Shown one piece after another: positions 37,022 through 45,814 of a stretch of 64,000 nucleotides of DNA. Under the pieces are notes generated by a model. That model saw only the letters and a list, made by a program, of their open reading frames with translations, was not told where the DNA came from and did not search any database. Position 1 is the stretch's first letter. Every line of letters begins with the position of its first letter. This DNA is from Streptomyces asoensis (lineage in GTDB: Bacteria > Actinomycetota > Actinomycetes > Streptomycetales > Streptomycetaceae), in assembly GCF_013085465.1 (NCBI RefSeq), contig NZ_CP049838.1, forward strand, positions 2,294,001 to 2,358,000, given 5' to 3'. A program made the translations under genes and the position numbers.

Positions 37022-37693
37022 ATGGCAGTCACCGACGAGGCGATCGAGAAGATCAAGGGCATGATCGTCTCGGGTGCGCTGCGCCCCGGGGACCGGCTCC
37101 CCAAGGAGAGCGAGCTGGCCGCCGATCTGGGTCTGTCCCGCAACTCCCTGCGGGAGGCGGTGCGCGCCCTGTCGCTGATCCGGATCCTGGACGTGCGGCA
37201 GGGCGACGGCACCTATGTCACCAGCCTCGATCCGCAACTGCTCCTCGAGGCGCTGAGTTTCGTCGTCGACTTCCACCGCGACGACACGGTCCTGGAGTTC
37301 CTCGCCGTGCGCCGCATCCTGGAGCCGGCCGCCACCGCGATGGCCGCCCTGCGGATCAGCGAGCAGCAACTGGACGCGCTCGACGCCCAGTTGGACAAGC
37401 TCGGGGCGGAGCCCTCGGTGGAGGAACTGGTCGCCGGCGACCTGGAGTTCCACCGGGGCATCGTGCAGAGCGCCGGCAACTCGGTGCTGTGCTCGCTGCT
37501 CGACGGACTGTCCGGGCCCACCACCCGGGCCCGCATCTGGCGCGGCCTGACGCAGGAGGACGCGGTCACCGGCACGCTGCGCGAGCACCGGGCGATCCTG
37601 GCGGCCCTGCGCGACCGGGACGCGGAGGCGGCGCGGTCGTGGGCGACGGTGCACATCGCGAGCGTGGAGCAGTGGCTGCGCTCGACGCTGTGA
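37022..37693 (+). CDS. FadR-subfamily GntR regulator
   Basis: A 223-residue regulator. ATG 37022 has GGGAGG upstream. Residues about 5-70 are the GntR winged helix (GDRLPKESELAADLGLSRNSL), and the rest is an FCD ligand domain (LAVRRILEPAATAMAALR; EFHRGIVQSAGNSVL). It follows the amidohydrolase by 89 bp that contain the operator-like repeats, so it probably controls itself and perhaps the salvage genes. Ligand unknown. Confidence 0.9.
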   Translation: MAVTDEAIEKIKGMIVSGALRPGDRLPKESELAADLGLSRNSLREAVRALSLIRILDVRQGDGTYVTSLDPQLLLEALSFVVDFHRDDTVLEFLAVRRILEPAATAMAALRISEQQLDALDAQLDKLGAEPSVEELVAGDLEFHRGIVQSAGNSVLCSLLDGLSGPTTRARIWRGLTQEDAVTGTLREHRAILAALRDRDAEAARSWATVHIASVEQWLRSTL

Positions 37694-37885
37694 GTCCGCG
37701 GCGCGCACCCACCCTGTGCGCCGCCTGTGAGTCGATGCCGTGAGTCGGGTCCGGCAGGGGGTGTTCGGGGGTGGCGAACGGGGCAGTGATCCGTTCACTC
37801 CCCCGTGCAAGGGGGCTGCGAGCGCCCCCGCGGAACGCCGTAAGGTTGGGTGGTCAAGCGAGGGCACGTCGGAAGGAGGCGCTGG

Positions 37886-38821
37886 GTGATCGAGCTCGAG
37901 GGGGTTCCCGAGCTGATCGACCCGGTCATGGTGGCCGCGTTCGAGGGCTGGAACGATGCCGGCGACGCCGCCTCCACCGCGGTCGGGCACCTGGAGCGGG
38001 AGTGGAAGGGCGAGGTGTTCGCGGCGCTGGACGCCGAGGACTACTACGACTTCCAGGTGAACCGCCCCACGGTGTGGATGGACGCCGGCGTGCGCAAGAT
38101 CACGTGGCCGACGACAAGGTTGTCGGTCGTCCGGGTCGGCGGCGAGAAGCCACGCGACCTGGTGCTCGTCCGCGGCATCGAACCGTCCATGCGCTGGCGC
38201 TCGTTCTGCAACGAGCTGCTGGGCTTCGCGCACGAGTTGGGCGTGGAGCTGGTGGTCATCCTGGGCGCCCTGCTCGGTGACACCCCGCACACGCGTCCGG
38301 TTCCGATCAGCGGGACCACGTCCGACGCGGACCTGGCGCAGCGGATGGACCTGGAGGAGACCAAGTACGAGGGCCCCACGGGCATCGTCGGCGTCCTCCA
38401 GGAGGCGTGCACGCACGCGGGGGTGCCCGCGGTGAGCCTCTGGGCGGCCGTGCCGCACTACGTCTCGCAGCCGCCGAACCCGAAGGCGACGCTGGCCCTC
38501 CTCAACCGCCTGGAAGACCTGATCGACGTACGCATCCCCCTGGGCGAGCTGCCCGAGGACGCGCGTGCCTGGCAGGTGGGCGTGGACCAGCTGGCCGCCG
38601 AGGACACCGAGGTCGCCGAGTACGTGCAGACGCTGGAGGAGGCGCGGGACACCGCGGAGCTGCCGGAGGCGTCGGGCGAGGCGATCGCCCGCGAGTTCGA
38701 GCGCTATCTGCGGCGCCGGGACGGCGGCGGCCCGCCGGACCCCGGGGAGCGGACCCGGCCCCCGAAGCCGCCGAAGCCGAGCGGCGACGCCTCCGACGAC
38801 AGCGATTCCTCGGAGGACTAG
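37886..38821 (+). CDS. PAC2-family protein (ParJ-like)
   Basis: A 311-residue protein with the PAC2 fold of proteasome assembly chaperones. GTG 37886 with AAGGAGG is the start. Motifs: ELIDPVMVAAFEGWNDAGDAAS and ILGALLGDTPHTRPVP. The C-terminus is a disordered Pro/Asp/Ser tail. From memory the S. coelicolor orthologue next to mshC is ParJ (SCO1662), which affects ParA polymerisation, and Mycobacterium has a PAC2 protein in the same wider neighbourhood as its proteasome ATPase. Which activity applies here is unknown. Confidence 0.88.
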   Translation: MIELEGVPELIDPVMVAAFEGWNDAGDAASTAVGHLEREWKGEVFAALDAEDYYDFQVNRPTVWMDAGVRKITWPTTRLSVVRVGGEKPRDLVLVRGIEPSMRWRSFCNELLGFAHELGVELVVILGALLGDTPHTRPVPISGTTSDADLAQRMDLEETKYEGPTGIVGVLQEACTHAGVPAVSLWAAVPHYVSQPPNPKATLALLNRLEDLIDVRIPLGELPEDARAWQVGVDQLAAEDTEVAEYVQTLEEARDTAELPEASGEAIAREFERYLRRRDGGGPPDPGERTRPPKPPKPSGDASDDSDSSED

Positions 38822-38846
38822 GACACCGGGCGGGACGGAGGACCGA

Positions 38847-38878
38847 GAGGGGCGGTGCGCATCTGCGCACCGCCCCTC
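38847..38878. terminator. Bidirectional terminator between PAC2 gene and mshC
   Basis: Perfect 15-bp stem, arms 38847-38861 and 38864-38878, between convergent genes. Confidence 0.88.
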
Positions 38879-38906
38879 GTCCTACCCGGTGTACGGGCGC
38901 CTTCGG

Positions 38907-40136
38907 CTACAGCGCCACGCCCAGCAGTGCGTCCACGGCGCGCGAGACGACACCGGGGGCGCCGATGTCCGTACCGCCGTGCTCCTGCTGGAGCGCGGCC
39001 CAGCGGTCGACGGCGGCGAGTGCGGCCGGGGCGTCGAGGTCGTTGCCGAGCGCCTCGCGGATCTCCTCGACGAGCGCCTCGGCGGGCGGCCCGTCGGGCC
39101 GGGAGACGGCGGCACGCCAGCGCCCGAGCCGGGCCTCGGCGTCCACCAGGACCTGGTCGGTCCACTCCCAGTCGGCCCGGTAGTGGTGGGCGAGGAGGGT
39201 GAGCCGGATGGCGGCGGGGTCGACGCCGTCCTGGCGCAGCTTCGAGACGAAGACCAGGTTGCCCCGGGACTTGGACATCTTCTCGCCGTCCAGGGCGACC
39301 ATGCCGGCGTGGACGTACGCCTGGGCCATGGGGAACTCGCCGGTCAGCACCTGGGCGTGGGAGGCGCCCATCTCGTGGTGCGGGAAGGCGAGGTCGGAGC
39401 CGCCGCCCTGCACGTCGAAGCCCATCCCGAGGTGGTCCAGGGCGATGGCCACGCACTCGATGTGCCAGCCCGGTCGGCCGCGGCCGAGCGAGCCGCCGTC
39501 CCAGCTGGGCTCGCCCTCGCGGGCCGCCATCCAGAGCATCGGGTCGAGCGGGTTCTTCTTGCCGGGACGGTCCGGGTCGCCGCCGCGCTCGGCGGAGAGC
39601 AGCCGCATGGCGGCCGCGTCCAGGCCCGAGACCCGGCCGAAGTCCGGGTCGGACTCGACGGAGAAGTAGACGTCCCCCTCGAGCTCGTAGGCGGCGCCCG
39701 CGTCCCGCAGCCGCTCGACGAGCGGGACGATCCCGGGTATCGCCTCGACGGCGCCTATGTAGTGCCGCGGCGGCAGCATCCGCAGGGCGGTCATGTCCTC
39801 GCGGAAGAGGGCCGTCTCCTTCTCGGCGAGGGCGACCCAGTCGACGCCGTCGCGCACGGCCCGCTCCAGCAGCGGGTCGTCGACGTCGGTGACGTTCTGG
39901 ACGTAGTGAACCTGCCGCTTGGTGTCGAGCCACACGCGCTGAACGAGGTCGAACGCGTTGTAGGTCGCCGCGTGACCCATGTGGGTCGCGTCGTACGGCG
40001 TGATGCCGCAGACGTAGATACGGGCGACGGGACCGGGGTCGAGGGAGACCAAGCCGCCGGTCGCGGTGTCGTGGATCCTCAGGTCGCGGCCCTGACCAGG
40101 CAGGGCGGGGACCTCGGAAGCGGGCCAGGCATGCAT
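38907..40136 (-). CDS. mshC: Cysteine:GlcN-Ins ligase of mycothiol synthesis
   Basis: Joins L-cysteine to glucosaminyl-inositol using ATP, making the precursor of mycothiol, the main thiol of actinobacteria. The 409-residue protein is a shortened cysteinyl-tRNA synthetase: Cys43 zinc ligand (YVCGITPYD), THMGHA near 52-57 in place of [13 protein letters not shown], and KMSKSRGN near 288. It lacks the tRNA anticodon-binding domain, which separates it from CysS. First gene read on the minus strand from 40136. Confidence 0.95.
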   Translation of the reverse strand: MHAWPASEVPALPGQGRDLRIHDTATGGLVSLDPGPVARIYVCGITPYDATHMGHAATYNAFDLVQRVWLDTKRQVHYVQNVTDVDDPLLERAVRDGVDWVALAEKETALFREDMTALRMLPPRHYIGAVEAIPGIVPLVERLRDAGAAYELEGDVYFSVESDPDFGRVSGLDAAAMRLLSAERGGDPDRPGKKNPLDPMLWMAAREGEPSWDGGSLGRGRPGWHIECVAIALDHLGMGFDVQGGGSDLAFPHHEMGASHAQVLTGEFPMAQAYVHAGMVALDGEKMSKSRGNLVFVSKLRQDGVDPAAIRLTLLAHHYRADWEWTDQVLVDAEARLGRWRAAVSRPDGPPAEALVEEIREALGNDLDAPAALAAVDRWAALQQEHGGTDIGAPGVVSRAVDALLGVAL

Positions 40137-40249
40137 GTCATGAGCCTAACCGGACGGAAGTTGCGTATACGAACCGGAGCAGGCCAGATGGCCGGGAAGG
40201 CCCTCTTGTGTGATTCCGTCCGGCATGCGTGTCGGCGTGCGCGGGGCGA

Positions 40250-41083
40250 TCAGACCGGGGGCCAGGGGATGGCCGGCCAGTCGCCGCTCGGCTCCGGGTG
40301 CTTCCCGGCCTCCAGCAGCGCGTCGGCACGCGCGCGCGTGGCGTCGACTTCGGCGGGGGTGACGAGCGCGGCCAGTGTGACCGCCAGCCGCCCGCCGGGC
40401 TCCAGGGCCCCTCTGAGGCCCTTGAGCACGTCGACGGCCTCGCCGGTCAGGGGCTCCCCCGCCCAGCCCCACAGGAGCGTACGCAGCTTGTTCTCGGCGT
40501 TGAAGGTGACCCCGTGGTCGATGCCGTACAGCCGGCCGTCGGCGGTGGGCAGCAGGTGGCCGCCCTTGCGGTCGGCGTTGTTGATCACCGCGTCGAGGAC
40601 GGCGAGCCGGCGCAGCCGTTCGTCGTCGGCGTGCACGAGCAGCGCGGTCCGGCCCTCGCCGACCTCGGCGAAGCCGATCGCCCTCCAGCCCGGCTCGGGC
40701 TCCTCCGCGTCCACCAGGGCGAGCAGTTCGGCCTCCGGGGCCGTCTCGATCCACAGCTGGCACATGCCCTCGCCGTACGGCCCCTCCCGCAGCACGGTGG
40801 GCGGCACGAGGCCCCAGCCGGTCGCCTCGGAGACCTCGTAGGCGGCGACCTCGCGCTGGGCGAGGGTGCCGTCGGGGAAGTCCCACAGCGGCCGCTCCCC
40901 GGCGACGGGCTTGTAGACGCAGGCGGCCTCGCGGCCCTCGTGCGCGACGGTGCAGTACAGGGCCGCGTTCGAGGCGTCGCGGATGCGCCCGCGGACGGTG
41001 AGCTCGCCGCGCGCGAGGAGTTCGGCGGCGGCCGGGTCGGTGGTCGTCACGCCCCCCGGCGGTATCCGTTCTGGCGCGGACAT
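40250..41083 (-). CDS. SCO1664-family protein (PI3K/HipA-like fold, uncharacterised)
   Basis: A 277-residue conserved actinobacterial protein. Start ATG 41083 lies inside the end of the DUF3090 gene (37-bp overlap), which implies coupled translation. AACVYKPVAGERPLWDFP, VLDAVINNADRKGGHLL and GIDHGVTFN resemble the Lys, catalytic Asn/Asp and metal Asp motifs of phosphatidylinositol-kinase-like proteins. It always travels with DUF3090 and mshC in the genomes I recall. Function unproven. Confidence 0.85.
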   Translation of the reverse strand: MSAPERIPPGGVTTTDPAAAELLARGELTVRGRIRDASNAALYCTVAHEGREAACVYKPVAGERPLWDFPDGTLAQREVAAYEVSEATGWGLVPPTVLREGPYGEGMCQLWIETAPEAELLALVDAEEPEPGWRAIGFAEVGEGRTALLVHADDERLRRLAVLDAVINNADRKGGHLLPTADGRLYGIDHGVTFNAENKLRTLLWGWAGEPLTGEAVDVLKGLRGALEPGGRLAVTLAALVTPAEVDATRARADALLEAGKHPEPSGDWPAIPWPPV

Positions 41084-41637
41084 ACGTGTCCTTCCGGATC
41101 GAGCGGCAGGCTGCACAGCGGGCACGGCGGCCGGCCCGCGTTGACGACGTCGAGGGCGCGCTTGGCGAAGGCCCTGGCCTGCGCGCCGGTGAGCCGGACC
41201 CGCAGCATCGGGGGCCCGTTCTCCTCGTCCTGGAGGAGCTTCTCCTCGGCCTCGGCGAGGTCCTCCTCGGAGTCCGCGTCGAGCTCCACGAGGGCCTGCG
41301 CCTCGACGATCATGAGCTGTTCCTCGCCGTCCCAGGCGAGGGCCATGGTGCCGACCCGGAACTCCTCCTCGATCGGTGTGTCGAGGGGGGCCGTGTCGGT
41401 GTTCTCGGCGGGCGACATCGCGGGCACGGGGGCGCTGCCGCCGCTCCGGCGTACGACCTCGTCCAGCAGTTCGTCCATGCGCTCGGCGAGCGCGGCGACC
41501 TGGGTCTTCTCCAGGGCCACGCTGGTCACTCGGGAGCCGGCGGTGGCCTGGAGGAAGAAGGTACGGCGCCCGGGCAGTCCGACCGTACCGGCCACGAAGC
41601 GGTCCGGGGGGTCGTAGAGGAACACCTGACGGGACAC
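41047..41637 (-). CDS. DUF3090 family protein
   Basis: A 196-residue conserved protein beginning VSRQVFLYDPPDRFVAGTVG at GTG 41637, with GGAG upstream. The C-terminus carries CPLCSLPLDPEGHVC, a likely zinc knuckle. An acidic helix (DADSEEDLAEAEEKL) precedes it. Coupled to the SCO1664-like gene by a 37-bp overlap. No known activity. Confidence 0.88.
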   Translation of the reverse strand: MSRQVFLYDPPDRFVAGTVGLPGRRTFFLQATAGSRVTSVALEKTQVAALAERMDELLDEVVRRSGGSAPVPAMSPAENTDTAPLDTPIEEEFRVGTMALAWDGEEQLMIVEAQALVELDADSEEDLAEAEEKLLQDEENGPPMLRVRLTGAQARAFAKRALDVVNAGRPPCPLCSLPLDPEGHVCPRQNGYRRGA

Positions 41638-41748
41638 GTCCTGTCTCCATGGGAATCGTGGGTCATCGTGGGCCGGGGAACGAGTGGGGGAACGTCCCTG
41701 CGGGTACGCGCGCGTTTGCGGACCGCTTCACCCTACTGCGGCCGACGA

Positions 41749-42435
41749 TCACGGTGCGCCCGCACCACCCCCGACCGTCGCGTCCCCGGCCGGCGGCTCC
41801 TCGCGCGGGGCGAGCGACGCGAAGTCGCCGGTGTCGCCGAGGCGCACGAGAAAGGGGCGCAGCCGGGTGTAACGGATCGCGGTGACGGAACACGGTTCCA
41901 CAGAGATCCGCTGGAAGAGGTCGAGATGAAGCCCGAGGGCGTCCGCCACGAGCGACTTGATGATGTCGCCGTGCGAGCACATCAGATAGACGGCGTCGGC
42001 GCCGTGGTCGCGCTCCACGCGCGCGTTCCACTCCCGCACCGCCTCGGCGGCGCGGGTCTGCATGGCCCGCATGGACTCGCCGCCGGGGAACGCGGCGGCG
42101 GAGGGGTGCGCCTGCACGACCTCCATCAGGGGCTCGTCCATCAGTTCGGCGAGCTTGCGTCCCGACCAGTCGCCGTAGTGGCACTCCCCGATCCGCTCGT
42201 CGGTGTGGGCGCGCAGCCCGGGGCGGGCGTCGAGGAGCGGCCGGATCGTCTCCTGGCAACGCTGGAGGGGGCTTGCGACGACCTCGGCGATCGGCAGCGC
42301 TTCGAGCCGCCCGGGCAGGGCGGCGGCCTGCGCGGCTCCGCGCTCGTCGAGGGCGACGCCGGGCGTCCAGCCGGCGAGCAGTCCGGAGGTGTTGGCGGTG
42401 GACCGGCCGTGCCGGACAAGGATCAACGTGGGCAT
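41749..42435 (-). CDS. Histidine phosphatase (phosphoglycerate-mutase-like)
   Basis: A 228-residue branch 1 histidine phosphatase with LVRHGRSTANTSG at the N-terminus (catalytic His), SPLQRCQET, GECHYGDWSG and the second His in MCSHGDIIK. MSMEG/Rv2135c-type proteins occupy this place in relatives. Substrate unknown; start ATG 42435 chosen because RHG follows at the usual distance. Confidence 0.9.
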   Translation of the reverse strand: MPTLILVRHGRSTANTSGLLAGWTPGVALDERGAAQAAALPGRLEALPIAEVVASPLQRCQETIRPLLDARPGLRAHTDERIGECHYGDWSGRKLAELMDEPLMEVVQAHPSAAAFPGGESMRAMQTRAAEAVREWNARVERDHGADAVYLMCSHGDIIKSLVADALGLHLDLFQRISVEPCSVTAIRYTRLRPFLVRLGDTGDFASLAPREEPPAGDATVGGGAGAP

Positions 42436-42488
42436 GCGGCCCAGGGTAGGCGCACGCGGGCGTGCGCCGGTGAGCGCCGGAAAGGAGA

Positions 42489-43493
42489 ATGCGCCGAGTG
42501 ATCGTCGACTGCGCTGTCTATCGCGACGGGCACCGTACGGAGGGCCCGGAGGACTTCTCGGACGCCCTGGCCGAGGCACGGGCCGCGGGCGGTTTCGTGT
42601 GGATCGGGCTGCACGAGCCGACGGAGAAGGAGTTCGACCACGTCACGCACGAGTTCGGCCTGCACCCGCTCGCCGTCGAGGACGCCCTGAAAGCCCACCA
42701 GCGGCCCAAGCTGGAGATCTACGACGACTCGCTCTTCCTGGTGTTCAAACCGGTCGTCTACGAGACCGAGAGCGACGCGGTCTCCTCCGGTGAGGTGATG
42801 GTCTTCCTCGGTGACGGCTTCGTGGTGACCGTCCGGCACGGCGAGGGCTCTCCGCTGGCCGCCGTACGGCACCGTCTGGAGCACGAGCCGCAGCTGCTCG
42901 CCAAGGGCCCCACGGCGGTGGTGTACGCGATCGCCGACGCCACCGTGGACCACTACCTGGACGTGGCGACGGAACTCCAGACGGACCTGGAGGAGCTGGA
43001 GGCGGAGGTGTTCTCGCCGGACGGCGGCGGCTCACGGCACACCGCGTCGCGGATCTACCGGTTCAAGCGGCAGATCCTGGAGTTCCGCCGGGCCACCGGC
43101 CCGCTGGGGCCACCGCTGACCCGGCTGGCAGGCACCGGCATGTCCGGCGCGGGGGTGCCCTTCGTGGACGACCGGGCGCGGCCCTTCTTCCGCGACGTCA
43201 GCGACCATCTCATGCGGGTGAACGAGTCCGTGGAGGGGCTGGACCGGCTGGTCACGGACATCCTCTCGGCACATCTGGCGCAGATGAGCGTCCGGCAGAA
43301 CGACGACATGCGGAAGATCTCGGCGTGGGCGGCGATGGCTGCGATCCCCACGATGATCGCGGGGATCTACGGCATGAACTTCGAGCACATGCCGGAGCTG
43401 CGGTGGGTGTGGTCGTATCCGGCGGTGATCGCGCTGATGGCCGGGCTCGAGGTGCTGCTGTACCGGTTGTTCAAGCATCGCGGATGGCTCTAG
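42489..43493 (+). CDS. corA: CorA-family magnesium/cobalt transporter
   Basis: A 334-residue channel. The N-terminal cytoplasmic domain (VWIGLHEPTEKEFDHV; EDALKAHQRPKLEIYDD) leads through a long helix to two C-terminal membrane helices, with the selectivity motif GMNFEHMPEL in the loop between them. Start ATG has GGAAAGGAGA upstream. Convergent with the next gene. Confidence 0.93.
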   Translation: MRRVIVDCAVYRDGHRTEGPEDFSDALAEARAAGGFVWIGLHEPTEKEFDHVTHEFGLHPLAVEDALKAHQRPKLEIYDDSLFLVFKPVVYETESDAVSSGEVMVFLGDGFVVTVRHGEGSPLAAVRHRLEHEPQLLAKGPTAVVYAIADATVDHYLDVATELQTDLEELEAEVFSPDGGGSRHTASRIYRFKRQILEFRRATGPLGPPLTRLAGTGMSGAGVPFVDDRARPFFRDVSDHLMRVNESVEGLDRLVTDILSAHLAQMSVRQNDDMRKISAWAAMAAIPTMIAGIYGMNFEHMPELRWVWSYPAVIALMAGLEVLLYRLFKHRGWL

Positions 43494-43527
43494 GGACGGT
43501 TCCGGGGCCGGCCCGCGCGGTCGGGGC

Positions 43528-44316
43528 TCAGGCGTACTCGGGAGCCGCGACCGCCGGACCGCCGAGCGCGTCGCGACGCTCGGGCATCTCCAGGGAGACC
43601 ATCCGCCGCCAGCCCGCGAACCGCTCCCACGCGTACACGGCGTGGATGCCGGCCGCGAGGAACGCCGACCTGGCCCTCGGCCAGCCGAGGAGGTCTCCCA
43701 TGTGGGCCATGACGGCCAGGCTCACGTCGCGGTAGATCCGGATCTCGGCGAGCGCGCACCCGCGGAGCGTCTGCTGGATGGCGCGGCCGTGCCCCGCGCG
43801 GGCGAGGCGCAGCAACTCCTCGTGGCAGTAGGCGAGGTGGTTGTCCTCGTCGTTCGAGATCATCTTCACCGCGCGGCCGAGGTCGGGGTGGTCGGCGAAG
43901 TGCCTGCGCAGCAGCTCCATCTGCTCGGAGGCGCGCTGTTCGGTGACCCGGCTGTGGGCGAGGTAGATGACGAGGTCGTGCACGGTCAGCGGGTGGTCGG
44001 CCCGGAGCCGGTCGTGCGCGAGGCCGATGCCGGCGCGCTCCAGGAGCATCGTGTAGTCGGTGTCGCGCGGGACGGGCACGGGGGCGAGCCCGCGCTTGCG
44101 CATCAGGGCGTTGAAGATCCGGCCGTGCTTGTCCTCGTCGGCGCCGTGCCGGGCGATCTTGGGAGCGAGGTGGCGTTCGCTCTGCGGGACGAGCGCGGCG
44201 ATCCTGGCGTTCTCCCAGCCGCCCTGCGACTCCCCGCCGGCGGCGATGGAACAGAAGAGCGCGAAGGACTCGTCGTTGTCGATGATCTCCTGGAACAGAC
44301 TCTTGGCCGAAAGCAT
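43528..44316 (-). CDS. Ferritin-like di-iron protein
   Basis: A 262-residue helical protein. Acid/His motifs GADEDKHGRIFNAL and SNDEDNHLAYCHEEL are spaced as in ferritin-like four-helix carboxylate di-iron domains. The closest description is a ferritin-like oxidase/hydroxylase or iron-handling protein; it is too long for a classical ferritin. Upstream (44370-44375 on the opposite strand) lies a possible -35 TTGACT. Confidence 0.75.
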   Translation of the reverse strand: MLSAKSLFQEIIDNDESFALFCSIAAGGESQGGWENARIAALVPQSERHLAPKIARHGADEDKHGRIFNALMRKRGLAPVPVPRDTDYTMLLERAGIGLAHDRLRADHPLTVHDLVIYLAHSRVTEQRASEQMELLRRHFADHPDLGRAVKMISNDEDNHLAYCHEELLRLARAGHGRAIQQTLRGCALAEIRIYRDVSLAVMAHMGDLLGWPRARSAFLAAGIHAVYAWERFAGWRRMVSLEMPERRDALGGPAVAAPEYA

Positions 44317-44558
44317 CGTGGGGCACCTCTCCGCATCGCGCAGGATTCCGCAGCATTCCGCAAGGAACGAGTCAAATGCGGCACGGGAGGCGCTGCAACA
44401 GCTGTGTCGGACAACTCCGCCGAAAGGGGGACCCCGGGAGTCGGCCCGGGAGCGTAACCGCGCGCCGTGTGGCGCGTTGTTCCGCGTGACGGCCGTGGCG
44501 GGGAAGACCCCCGAGCCCCCACCACGGCCGCTGGAATTCCCGGAATCCCCCGTCCCGG

Positions 44559-45614
44559 CTAGCCCAGACCGGCGAGCTCGATGGCCTGCGCGCCGGCCCG
44601 CAGCGAGGCGAGGCGCTCGTCCAGGGTGAAGCCCGAGGGGGCGAGGGTGAGCGTGGTGACACCGGCCGCCGCGTAGGCCTTCATCCGGTCGGCGATCCGC
44701 TCCACCGAGCCCAACAGCGTGGTCCGGTCGATCAGCTCGTGCGGTACGGCGGCCGCGGCGCCCTGCTTGTCACCGGACAGGTACTTGTCCTGGATCTCGT
44801 CGGCCGCGGCCTCGTAGCCCATGCGGCGCGCGAGCTGGTTGTAGAAGTTCTGCTTGCGGCTGCCCATGCCGCCGACGTACAGGGCGGTGTAGGGGCGGAA
44901 GGTGTCGGCGAGCCGCTCGACGTCCTTGTCGTCACCGAGGGCCAGCGGCAGCGTCGGACAGACGTCGAAGCCCTCGAGGGTCTTGCCCGCCTTCTCGCGC
45001 CCGGCCCGCAGGTGCTTGATCGCGGTGTCCTCGAGGTGCTCGGCGGACGGGAAGATGAGCAGGGCGCCGTCGGCGATCTCGCCGGTCTGCTCCAGGTTCT
45101 TCGGGCCGATCGCGGCGATGTACAGCGGGATGTGCTCGCGCTCCGGGTGCACGGTCAGCTTGATCGGCTTGCCCGGGCCGCCCGGCAGCGGCAGCGTCCA
45201 GTGCTCGCCGTCGTACGACAGCCGCTCCCGCGTCATCGCCTTGCGGACGATCTCCACGTACTCGCGGGTGCGGGACAGCGGCTTGTCGAACTTGACGCCG
45301 TACCAGCCCTCGGAGACCTGCGGTCCCGAGACACCGAGGCCGAGGCGGAAACGGCCGCCGGAGAGCGAGTCGAGGGTGGCGGCGGTCATCGCGGTCATCG
45401 CCGGCTGGCGGGCCGGGATCTGGAAGATCGCCGAGCCGACGTCGATGCGCTCGGTCTGCGCGGCCACCCAGGTGAGGACGGTGGCCGCGTCGGAGCCGTA
45501 GGCCTCGGCGGCCCAGCAGACGGCGTATCCGAGGCGGTCGGCCTCCTGGGCGACGGCGAGGTTGTCGCCGTCCATTCCGGCACCCCAGTAGCCGAGGTTG
45601 ATCCCGAGCTGCAT
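44559..45614 (-). CDS. F420-dependent LLM-class oxidoreductase
   Basis: A 351-residue luciferase-like monooxygenase-fold enzyme that would use reduced F420. Family features: QLGINLGYWG start, IFQIPARQPAMTAMTAATLDSLSGGRFRLGLG, GPKNLEQTGEIADG. The gene begins 12 bp after a perfect 14-bp palindrome and is divergent from an aldo-keto reductase. Substrate unknown. Confidence 0.9.
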   Translation of the reverse strand: MQLGINLGYWGAGMDGDNLAVAQEADRLGYAVCWAAEAYGSDAATVLTWVAAQTERIDVGSAIFQIPARQPAMTAMTAATLDSLSGGRFRLGLGVSGPQVSEGWYGVKFDKPLSRTREYVEIVRKAMTRERLSYDGEHWTLPLPGGPGKPIKLTVHPEREHIPLYIAAIGPKNLEQTGEIADGALLIFPSAEHLEDTAIKHLRAGREKAGKTLEGFDVCPTLPLALGDDKDVERLADTFRPYTALYVGGMGSRKQNFYNQLARRMGYEAAADEIQDKYLSGDKQGAAAAVPHELIDRTTLLGSVERIADRMKAYAAAGVTTLTLAPSGFTLDERLASLRAGAQAIELAGLG

Positions 45615-45626
45615 GGCCGATTCCCC

Positions 45627-45640
45627 TTACTGATCAGTAA
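45627..45640. promoter_or_regulatory. TetR-type operator TTACTGATCAGTAA
   Basis: A perfect 14-bp palindrome 12 bp before the LLM oxidoreductase start. A weaker relative, GTTCTGGCCAGTAA (10 of 14 identical), is at 45790-45803, 11 bp before the aldo-keto reductase. TetR-family repressors commonly bind TTACT-N4-AGTAA. No such regulator is in the window. Confidence 0.7.
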
Positions 45641-45814
45641 CGACGCTGTTGCGGAGACCTTAGCGCGGGGGCCGGGGGCCGGGGAGGGCGGTGTGGCGAG
45701 GGTCGCGCCGATCGGCGCCGGGGTCCCGGCCTGCGGAACTCGGCTCCCCCTCCCGGAAATTCGGTTATCCACAGGCAACCCACTGCCCAGTTCTGGCCAG
45801 TAATCTCGGCGTTC

